Assembly: GCA_021030905.1 (NCBI GenBank)
Contig: JAGFMI010000006.1
Coordinates: 1,922,001 to 1,986,000, forward strand
Reading direction: 5' to 3'
Length of the DNA stretch: 64,000 bases
DNA from: Pyrenula massariospora
Lineage: Eukaryota; Ascomycota; Eurotiomycetes; Pyrenulales; Pyrenulaceae
Under the pieces are notes generated by a model. The model saw only the letters and a list, made by a program, of their open reading frames with translations. It was not told the origin of the DNA and searched no databases. The translations under genes were made by a program, and so were the position numbers. This document shows positions 1 to 9,647 of the stretch, piece after piece (within the stretch, counting starts at the first letter, position 1; every line of letters starts with the position of its first letter).

Positions 1-2798
1 TAAAGAAGCCGAGGACAAGCCAGACGACAAGAGATATAAGAAGAGAGATAATGATTTGTTTCAGGTCGCGCGGCTGTACGCAATTTAATTTCGCTCGTTA
101 CGTGATGAGTGTGCTGACCAGCTAAATAGTGTCACTTGCGGCCTCTACGTCAACATCATTCTAAATGACTATGTCCGCACTATTCTCAATCTTCAAAGGG
201 CAGACTCATCGTGGACGCTTGATCCCCGAGCTGCTGATAACGACGTCTTCAGACCTGACGGAACGCCCTCCGGTGTTGGCAACGTCGTCAGCGTCGAATT
301 CAACCTCATCTATCGATGGCACTCAGTGATCAGCGTTCGCGATGCAAAATGGACCGAAGATCTTTACAAAAAGCTCTTTCCGGATGTGGACGATATCACC
401 TCCATTACCGAGATTCAGTTATGCCACGCTTTACGTAAATGGCAAGAATCAATGGATCCGGACCCTGCGAAACGAACATTTGAAGGCCTGGAACGAGATT
501 CGAAGACTGGTAAATTCGACGACGCCGAACTTGTGGACATTCTTACACGGGGGACCGAGGACGTGGCCTGTAAGTATACCATCTTCATTTTCTAGTCTAG
601 ATCTACTGTCGTCTCGGAGGTTGATTTTGTTAATTGACGGTTGCAGGTGCTTTCGGTCCGCGTAACGTGCCCCTAGTCATGAAGCTTATTGAGACCATGG
701 GTATCGAGCAAGCCCGGAGATGGAAAGTCGCCAGCCTCAACGAATTCAGAAAATTCTTTAAACTAGAACCATACAAGCGCTTCTCAGACATGACTTCCGA
801 CAGGAGTGTGCAAGCTTCCCTCGAAACCTTGTACGGGCATCCAGATTATATCGAGCTGTACCCGGGCCTTGTCGCGGAAGACGCCAAGGAACCGTGGAAG
901 CCAGGTTCCGGGCTATGTCCTGGATTTACTCTGTCGCGGACGATTTTAGCGGATGCTGTCGCTCTTACTAGAGGAGATCGCTTCTACACAGTGGTGAGTA
1001 GAATGACTGCTGAAGACGATGCGCATGTTGCAATTGCTGACTCAATTCCATGTAGGATTATACCCCGGCCAACCTCACCAATTGGGGATTCAACCAGGCG
1101 GGCAACAATCCAGAAATCAACAGCGGCTGTGTCATGTACAAGTTGATCATGAGAGCATTCCCCAACTTCTATCGAGCAAGCTCTGTCTATGCCATGTTCC
1201 CATTCACCCATCCGGAAGAAACTCGCAAGATCCTTACCGACCTAAATAAAGAAGACAAATACGATTTCAGCAGACCAAGTGCAATTGCCGCGCCAGTACA
1301 GATCAGTACGTGGGCTGGCGTGACAAGTGTGTTAGAAAACAAACACAAGTATAATGTTCCTTGGGGAGAGCATACTGGCTACCTTACTGGCCACGACTAC
1401 ATGCTTAGCTACGACACAGAAAATGAGGCCGAGCAACGCACCTTTGTCAAAAATGCGCTCTACTGCCCTCACGATGCCCTCGGTGAAGTCCGCCGCTTCT
1501 ACGAGTACGTTACAATGGAGCTGGTCAAGGCTCAAAGCCACGAACTTCTACCAGGCTGTTACCAACTTGACGCTATTCGTGATGTTGGTAATCCTTCCCA
1601 CGCCATCTTCATGGCTACAATGTTTCACATTCCCTTGAAGTCATCAGACAGCATGATGCCTGGTGTCACTTGCGATCAGCTCTACCAGATACTAGGAGCC
1701 CTTTTCGCTTATGTGTTCATCGACTTTGACGCCGCAAGCAGCATGGCTCTTCGTGATGGCGCTAAAGACGCAGTTGACAAGCTTGGGAAGCTGGTCAAGC
1801 TCGTTTGCGAAGCCGTACGCATCGGCGATTTCCTCATGCCCATCGACCTTGACATGTTCTTCTCCTTCCGCAAACGCCACGGTCCGGACGCGACACCAAC
1901 AAATCTTCTCGGCGAATACGGCGTTCGCATGATCCGCCGTCTCTTCGAGGGTGGTAAATCTGTCGACGAAGTAGTCTGGACTATCATTCCCACAGCTGCC
2001 GCCGGCGTCGCCACCCAAACACAAGGCTGGGCCCAGATGCTGGACCTCTACCTCTCAGACGAATACAATCACCACTGGGAAGACATCCAGAATTGCTCGC
2101 TCTCCGATAATCCGGATGACTTCAACAAGCTCATCCGCTACGGGCTAGAAGGATACCGACTCGCTACCCCCGCCTTTGGCCTCCTCCGCAAAGCCGCCGT
2201 CGATGCCGTCATCCAAGACGGCAAGAACGGCCCCGTCCAAGTCCACGATGGCGACCAGATCTACGTCAACTTTGTTTCGGCCGGCACAGATCCCGAGGTC
2301 TTCGAAGATCCAAAGCTTGTCAAGCTTGACCGTCCCCTAGAGAAGTACATCCATCACGGCTGGGGGCCGCACTCGTGCCTGGGCCGCGAGATGGTCGGTG
2401 TTGCCATGGCCTCTCAACTCCGCGTGTTTGGCAGGCTACGTAACCTCCGCCGTGCTCCAGGGCTACAAGGCCAACTCAAGTCCCAGACTGTCCAGGGCGT
2501 GGTCAAGGTATTCATGAAGGAGAACTGGGGGGATTGGTTTCCGTTCCCGCAAACGATGAAAGTCCACTTCGATGAGATTATTGAGCCCGGCGTTGTGGGT
2601 GCGGACGGGTTGCTGCATCCCCCACCTCAGCCGGTAAGTCCGGCGGATAGTGGGATTGGCCTATCGACGGGAAATGGGTTGAAGAGGACGTTCTTTGATG
2701 ATGATGAGCCGAGGATTCCTGATGTTGAGATAAACGGAGAGGGAAGCAGCAATGGGGAAGGGAGGGCGAAGAGACATAAGAAGACTCAGAGTCGGTAG
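1..2798 (+). CDS. Ppo-type fatty-acid dioxygenase/P450 fusion (linoleate diol synthase family), 5' end missing
   Basis: Exons 1-75 (partial), 130-569, 647-993 and 1056-2798 give about 867 residues. Family members are near 1,100, so roughly 230 N-terminal residues, including the distal haem His, lie outside the window. The N-terminal half is a haem peroxidase-like dioxygenase domain: YRWHS (about nt 311-325) carries the radical Tyr and proximal His that abstract hydrogen and add oxygen to C18 fatty acids. The C-terminal half is a P450 domain with a haem-thiolate loop GPHSCLG (about nt 2368-2388). Because this Cys is present, the protein resembles PpoA (5,8-diol synthase) rather than PpoC, whose P450 haem Cys is lost. 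The P450 motif known as ANQxQ reads ATQTQ here (about nt 2010-2024), so the product may differ. The last 90 or so residues are a low-complexity charged tail. In other fungi these oxylipins (psi factors) balance sexual and asexual sporulation. Family assignment is firm; the exact product is open. Confidence 0.93.
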
Positions 2799-3373
2799 AA
2801 GGTCTGGAATAGGTTCCTGGTCGGGCATTTTGAGCGAAAAGCATTGGGTTACAAGGTTTGGGGCTTGGTGCAACGGAAAAAGGAGGGGATCGGCATCTTT
2901 ATTCTCCGACTTTCAGCAATTTTTGAGGTTGCGGATTCTTCAGGGTAGCTACTTTTCCTAGGAGTGTATTTCCTATTCTAGAGGATTTTGAAAGTCTTTG
3001 AACTTCAGTTGGAGTTTGCGTAAAGACTGGCAGGCCAGCCTAATTTTATTTAAGCTGTACGGCGCTTACTTTTTTTGCCGTCCTTGGCAATGGAGCACCA
3101 TTTCAGCGTTCCGTCTCACAGCGCCTGCAAAAGTCTTCTACTCCGTCGCAGAAGTCGCCTCACATAACCAGGTGTAGACGTCTTCTTGTTCTAGTATTCA
3201 GAACGTGTGCTATTCCTACTTGAATCATGGGCAAGGGACAAGAGTCATTGAAAACCGAGATATACTGCCACGAAAACTCGAATATCTCCACGCTACTTTT
3301 TCATGCTCTATGATGTTAATAAGAGAGGTGTTTCTTTTTATCCTTGAGTGAGATATCTTCAACCCCCTCCACC
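2799..3373. other. Intergenic, Ppo 3' end to EFM2-like 5' end
   Basis: No coding potential recognised. It should hold the 3' UTR of the oxygenase and the promoter of the methyltransferase. Confidence 0.5.
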
Positions 3374-4869
3374 ATGACCGGTACAGAAGATGTGGAAGAG
3401 ACGGATCCCCTACACGGTGCGTCCCTCAGGCGCATTCGGCGCATGGTATCTGTCACTAGCTCTTCTCCCAAATTTTCTCTACTACTACTTACTATTTCCA
3501 ATTCCCGCGCTCTATCCTTCCGATTTTTCCCACACCCAAACTTCTCCAATCCTCCCATCCATCCAAAACTTCTAATTCTAACTCATCCCCAGCCCTCGAC
3601 CTCCCACCCCTCCGCACAAAACCCTCCGCCAACACCCTCCTCGCCCTTCTCAACTCCCCACCATTCACCTCCCCAGCGCTCTCTTTCACGTCCCCTCCCC
3701 ACCACCGCAACCCTCCAACCTCACCCATCTCCCCCACAACCATCACCCGCTACCTAACAACCCTCATCTCCTCCCCCCTCCCCCACATCCCCGCCGAACC
3801 CACCCGCGACGCCATCTACGCGCTCGCCTCCCGCCGCCTCGCCGAGCGCGCCGGTCGCACCGCCGTCGGCGACCTCACGCGCACGCTCTCCTTTCCCGTC
3901 TCTGCAGATGAGAATGTGGAGATTGAGTTGTTCGAGCCGAGTTTGACGGGGGAGGATGGGGGGATTGGGCTGAAGACGTGGGGGGCGGGGGGGATGTTGG
4001 GGGGTTTGCTTTGGGGGTTGAGGGGGGAGATGATGGTTGGTGCAGGGGTGGAAGGGAGGGGGGTGAGGGTGCTGGAGTTGGGGAGTGGGACGGGGGTGGG
4101 AGGGTTGGCGGCGGCGGCGGTTCTGGGGAGGGGGAGTGGTGGGGAGGGTAATGGGAAAGGGGTTGGTGAGCAGTCCGGGTCTCGAGATGGGAATGACACC
4201 GTCATTGACGGTGTGGTAGGGAAAATGGGAGACGGGGGAGGACGGATACATGTCGATTTTACGGATTTGCCTTCCATCGTGCCGAATCTAGAGAGGAATG
4301 TTCGCGCAAATGCTGGGGCGGTGGGTGGGAAGTTTGTGGACTCGAATCGCCACTCCTTGTCTGATACGCACACTACACCAACCTCAGACGTCTATCCAGA
4401 TGACAAAGCCTCGCCCACATCGCCGCCTAACCTTCACCGATCTCTCGAGACCGAGCGCAGCCCACCCGTTACCCTCAGCGTCTACCCCCTCGACTGGTCC
4501 CTCTCCCCTCCCTTCCCCCTCACCTCCTCTCCCACCAACCCCTCACAGCACACCCCCACCCACCACCGCTACAACACAATCCTAACAACCGACCCCCTCT
4601 ACACCCCCCAGCACCCGCGCTGGCTCGTCAACACCATCGCCTTTTCCCTCCACCACTCCCCCCGCTCCCGCGTGATCACCTGCCTCCCCCTGCGCGCCGG
4701 CTTCGAGGGCGAGCGGGCCGAGTTCAGCGCGCTCATGCGCGAGGCTGGGTTGGAGGTGCGGAATGGAGGGCGGTGTGAGGGGGCTGATGATTGGGTGGGG
4801 AGGGGTGGGGAGGTTGTGGGTGTTGAGGGGAGTTGGGGGGTTTGGGGGTGGGGGGGTTGGCTTGGGTGA
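3374..4869 (+). CDS. EFM2: SAM-dependent protein-lysine methyltransferase, Methyltransf_16 family (EFM2-like)
   Basis: Proposed exons are 3374-3416 and 3593-4869, giving 439 residues, close to yeast Efm2 (about 419). The first exon codes for only 14 residues (MTGTEDVEETDPLH) and is the least certain part. The second opens with a segment (LDLPPLRTKPSANTLLALL) that I recognise from fungal Efm2-like proteins. The AdoMet-binding motif I is VLELGSGTGVGG, preceded by GLKTWGAGG. A late DPLY motif (TTDPLYTPQHP) is typical of family 16 methyltransferases. Efm2 in yeast methylates lysines on translation elongation factors; that role is inferred here. The coding strand flips between C-rich and G-rich blocks several times (C-rich about 3590-3900, G-rich 3905-4340, C-rich 4430-4740, G-rich 4745-4882), so long low-complexity Gly/Pro stretches interrupt the fold. 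Confidence 0.78.
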
Positions 4870-5635
4870 AGGGGGGGGGGGGTCTTTGGGCTGTTTGCGG
4901 TGAGCCTAGGGAGCGGGGAGTTCATTTTCTCTGTGTTGATGGCAGAAGTCGACCTTGCGATCATCGAGCCAACGATCCAGCTTAGGAATTTTTATATCAA
5001 CGTCGTCTTCCGCATAAATGACCCTACAGAGCATCTTCTCGGCCTGTTGCCGAATTGGTTTTATGCTGTCAATTTGAATCTTCGCCAGAAGGCTCTGAAA
5101 GCTTGTCAGTCGGAGGGAGACAGACCAGCGGCACTAAGGCACGGCGTCCTGTTATAGGAACTCATCCTCCTACATCTCCTAGAGCGAGGGACGTACAATG
5201 AAAGTCTGATTCCGAATGGCCCTCCCGTTACTATCTGAAAAAGCTCAGAACCGATATACAAATATACGTCAAGATCCATGGGGAAGCACGGATTCTAGGC
5301 AGATCTCCTCGACCACCGCTCGGTGGCAACCGAATCTTCACCGAATCTCTTTTAAATCTTTGTTTCAATTTGTAATATTGACAAAAACTTACTTTGAGAA
5401 TATTCTACTCCCCTCCAAACATAACGGTGAGCGCCTATCTTCCTCGTGTCCGCACGATGCAGCCTCTAGTGATCGGGCAGTCGGCGAATGAAAATTCCAT
5501 CAGCCTAGGTCAGCCTAGCTGCCTAGACTTTCAGCCTTGTCGCTCAATAGCTTGAGTTTTTCTTATCCCGCTGTCTGAAACCCTTGAAATGCAAAATGCA
5601 CCTGAAATAAGCCTGCCGGTTCAGATTCTCGAAAA
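4870..5635. other. Intergenic with G12 homopolymer, upstream of the HET gene
   Basis: A run of 12 G lies at 4871-4882 immediately after the methyltransferase stop. Otherwise I see no gene. The sequence becomes more AT-rich toward the HET gene start. Confidence 0.5.
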
Positions 5636-8047
5636 ATGGACGACGAATACGGGTGGGAGCCTCGTTTCCATAACGGACAGTCTCCGCTTGAGGATCTGAA
5701 CGATGACGGTAAGCTTCTCTAACGGCTTAGGTAGATGCATTGATATGTAATGTCTTACCAGGTATTCAGAGTTTAGTTAATGCGTATCGCTATGAAAAGA
5801 CTGTCCTTTTATCTGCCCTATGTGGTTATTGTCAACAATCATGTCGTCAAATTCAGGAAGGTCGTGTCCAAAGGCCTACAGGCAATTTTCGTTATTCGGA
5901 GATTCAATTTGAAACAAACCAAACTGTTGGTGACCTTGAGCGGAATGCTACGAGTCATTGCAAGTTCTGCGAACTTCGCCTCAATCAAATACGGAGGTTT
6001 CAAATGACCCCGACAGAGGACTACAAAGACTTCCGGGCCATATCTGCTATTGACATGCTAAATACCGACAGGTACCACAATATAGTATTATTCGGCTTTC
6101 AAAACCCTCTTTTCACAAATATATGGATATCATGGGGCCCAAGGGCCTCAACTTCAAATACTGTTCTCTATCGAGCTTTAACACAATATGAAAGGGAGCG
6201 GAGAAATAAGTGCGCGGGATTCAATCCGCATACAAATGAAAACACGAATACATTCCCGGCATTCAAGGCTGCAAAAACCTGGTTGGAGAATTGTGCCTCT
6301 CACCATACTTCATGCTCGAGGAGGTTCGATCCGAACTTCAAAATGCCTACCCGACTCATTGACCTAGGCCCTGGAAGACGTTGCCAGCCGCGCATCTGCG
6401 CTGGCACCACTTTGCCAGCAGGCACGCGTTATGTGACTTTGTCTCATTGCTGGGGTGGCTTGGATTTTATGAGGTTGACCCACAGAAATATCGAAGCTTT
6501 CCAGGAGCGCATACCACTTAGACATTTGACGAAGACATTTCAGGACGCTATGGAGATCTCGAAGCGCTTGAATATACGATATCTGTGGATCGATAGTTTT
6601 TGTATAATTCAAGGTAAGTCCACGAACATTAAACCCAACACGCAAGTACGAGCGCACTGATAAACCTGAGAACATAGACTCATTGGAAGACTGGCAATTC
6701 GAGAGTTCTCGGATGGCCGAAGTATATGGAAATTCATTTTGCAACATAGCCGCAACATCAGCTCTTGATGGCAGGTTTGGTTGTTTCAATGACAGAAAGT
6801 ACGGCATTGCCGATCCAGAATGCATCGAACTTGACCTAGGATGTAATGGAAGAGTATCGATTAGAGCAGATCCTCCACAGTCGCCACATTTTTCCCAAAT
6901 CGCTCGCCTCATACAAGGCAGTCCATTGTTCTCAAGAGCTTGGGTTATTCAAGAGCTGATCCTAGCGCCTCGTGTCCTTCATTTTACCGACGGTCAAATC
7001 ATGTTTGAATGTTCACAAGAATCGGCGTCTGAGTCACACCCCGACGGTGATACCGAAAACTTTGTTGTGTTCGACTGTATCAGCAAGATAAAGCTGCCAC
7101 AGCCAATACGTCTTAACTCATCGAGCGGATCGAAACTATATTTAGACAAACACGAGCAATATGAGATCTTAGAAGTTTGGAGACACATCATGACTCTCTA
7201 TTCGAGAGGAGAACTTACCTTTAGTCAGCGGGACAAGCTCGTTGCGATCCGTGGTCTAGCAGCTTCGCTTTGCGATCTAGAGCAATATGTTTGTGGTTTG
7301 TGGAAGTTTCAACTGCCAGAACAATTATTGTGGCAAGTTCCGTCGTCATCCTGGGGTAGAAAAAGAGATCGACTCGGATTTCCTACTTGGTCTTGGGCCT
7401 CTGTTGACGGAGAAGTCGTCCCAGGGTTCCCAAGGATTTGGCTTCGGGAGAGGGGCCATAACGCTTTCCAACTTCGCGAGATTAGTGAGGGCTATACCGA
7501 GGAAGATGGGAAGGTGCAAGGAGCATACCTCCGAGTCGAGGTTGAGCTTTTCTGTGGGCGATTCTCTCCATGGACTAATCCGCAATTCTTCTCAAAAGCC
7601 TTCCAGGTTGATTTTAACTCATCATGGTCCCGTGCAAGACTTCACAATTTAAGTTGTAATCAGCAACAGTCGGTCTCACAATCCGTGGATGGCTGCAGAG
7701 GTGCATGTTCTTGTTTCTCTGAACTAGACGGAGCCAGAATCGACGTTTGCCTAGACAGCCCGATGGATAACGATACCGACGTGTTATACGGCGCTATTGT
7801 GTCAGTGGAACGTAACAGGCCACATGTTCAAGGGCTCATCTTATCGCCAATTAACATGAAAGGCTCTTGGATCCGCAAAGGGGTTTTCAAGTTTCATTTC
7901 GTACCTAATTTAAGGTCTGAATTGTGCTTGACCAATTTGCGCAAGGAAAGTGAGCATCACATCAGTTGCCGGCCAGAATTGTACGAGGAGTTCATCTGGA
8001 GCCCACAAGATCACAAACGACCAAGATATGTCATCAAGATCGTCTGA
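5636..8047 (+). CDS. HET-domain (heterokaryon incompatibility) protein
   Basis: Exons 5636-5708, 5762-6613 and 6678-8047 give 764 residues. The HET domain is complete: an opening motif RYVTLSHCWGG (about nt 6428-6460), a central LWIDSFCIIQDSLEDW that spans the second intron, and a closing SRAWVIQELILAPRVLHF (about nt 6932-6985). The splice at 6613/6678 is confirmed because it joins CIIQ to DSLEDW, a signature of the family. The N-terminal 200 residues contain Cys pairs (CGYCQQSC, CKFCELR) that look like the treble-clef-type region often preceding HET domains. The C-terminal 300 residues are family-specific and unassigned. HET proteins trigger programmed cell death when unlike hyphae fuse. No NLR or partner gene is adjacent. 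The gene appears intact. Confidence 0.92.
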
Positions 8048-9026
8048 GAGAGATATTGAAGGCGTTTAGACAATCGAGATGAAGTCAGACTCCAAGCCAA
8101 GTATACGTTTGGAGGATGACCATCTACCTCCTTCAATCAAGTCACGAAACAAGCGTCTCCATTCCCACGCCTACCTTAATCTATCCGGGTTAGGCGACCT
8201 ACACCCCAACTGAACGTCAGAGCACTTCGTTCTCACCGATGCCCAATCGTCACCACCCTACGTACACTCCCGATCATAAACACCAGGTCGCTCCTCCGAG
8301 TCCAGGTCCAGATCCAACGGACGGGCGCAATGCCAATTCTTCGCCATCCCATAAGAAGCGGCTCCAACGTCATTGCGCTCACTACCATATCTAACCTCCA
8401 ATCTCCTTGCCAGCATGGAAACATCCAAGCTGGAGGTGTGGGATGACGCGGGCAGCGAAGCAAGGCTCTATTAGCTGAATTCTTCTCACCGCTGACGGAG
8501 GAATCGCATCTATCATCTTGAGCAGTGAAGGAGAGCATACGGAATTCCGCCAGCCAGGAAAGCATACCAGATCAGCCAACCTCACCGACAGAACAGCTCA
8601 TCTTACTACCGATATCCTCATTACAAAGCGGGAAAAGGGAGGAGAAACGAGGCGGAGTCATGCAGATGTACCTCTCTCAAAAGCAACGACGTGAGTGCGG
8701 ATATTCCTCCATTTCATCCTGACTCTGCATAATCCAGCGCAACTCCTTTCTACAGTGACGACATTAGACAAAGCTTCGAAGTCCTCTAGGGGTCGCAAGT
8801 TGGATTTCGACGAGAGTGCGAACGTGATCGGAATATTTGCGTATCGCCTGCAGGCCACGAAGCTTCCACGCATATGCACTCGCATACATACCTCGGAAAC
8901 AAAAAGCACGTCTTTCTCGGTCGAATCGAGATCCAGGGTCCCAGCTATTCCCTCCCTCCTAACCATCGAAACGGAACCCCTACATAGCATCATAACCTCA
9001 AATGGATCAAATAGACCGTTTCATCC

Positions 9027-9056
9027 CATCCTATCCTATTCTATTCTATCCTATCC
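9027..9056. repeat. CTATC/CTATT pentanucleotide microsatellite
   Basis: Six imperfect five-base units (catcc tatcc tattc style). A related repeat in reverse orientation occurs at 27407-27424. Confidence 0.8.
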
Positions 9057-9369
9057 AAACCGTCTAAACCCACAGAATCTCCTAAGAGCTTCGAGCGCAC
9101 TCATTTCCCTCCTCTCCCCTCCCTTAAATCACACCATACCATCAAGTAAACAACCACAACCACAACTCCATCCCCGCCCTTCTCTTCTGAGTCCAAGCCC
9201 ATACCATACCAGCCCTGGAGAACCCCCCCTCCTCCCCGCCCTGATCTGCTTTCTCCCAAAAACTCCGCCCTTGTCATGCCGCCTGCAAGTAACCGCCATC
9301 CACGAGGCATCCATGTGTGCATATAGATTCTACGCGTCAGACAAGCTTGACGGTTCCGTGAGTGCATTC

Positions 9370-9401
<32 letters not shown>
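9370..9401. repeat. (AG)n dinucleotide tract followed by G11
   Basis: An AG repeat of about 10 units (9370-9390) runs directly into 11 G residues (9391-9401). It is a purine-only tract on the plus strand. Confidence 0.9.
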
Positions 9402-9647
9402 ACAGAGAGAATGAATAGGACAGGACAGGGTGGCCCTCTTAGATACCTACACCCATGCACTTAGATGCTAGATGTTACCTCTTACACGTTTACTGCTTGT
9501 TTGCTTGGGCTCGGTGGATTGGAAGGCAACTGTATTTACGCGGCCAGTCTGAGATAAGATAGACCAAACAAGATAAGAAAACGAGGGTAGGAGAAGTGTA
9601 GCTTTGCTCTATCACACACACACTTTCTCTCTTTCTGTCTGTCTTGT

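Larger units (their letters stand above)
8048..9647. other. Intergenic, about 1.6 kb, low-complexity
   Basis: No gene recognised. The long open frame in the right half (8695-9414) is proline/serine/leucine rich and ends in a GA repeat, so I do not call it. Contents are a CTATC-type pentanucleotide repeat (9027-9056) and an AG repeat running into G11. The right part should contain the 3' UTR of choline kinase. Confidence 0.5.

Noticed and set aside
3390-3575. Possible extra exon between methyltransferase exons 1 and 2
   Set aside because: The frame looks locally protein-like (FPIPALYPSDFS) but I could not place splice sites that keep frame; left as part of the 176-nt intron.
3754-4373. Two long minus-strand ORFs opposite the methyltransferase
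   Set aside because: Pro-rich shadow frames caused by the G-rich coding strand; the plus strand carries the AdoMet motif.
9370-9401. AG/G tract as a telomere-like or recombination element
   Set aside because: Not TTAGGG-related; an ordinary purine microsatellite.
8695-9414. Plus-strand ORF of 239 codons
   Set aside because: Proline/serine/leucine-rich throughout, built on simple repeats (CTATC and AG tracts), no family resemblance and no splice partners.
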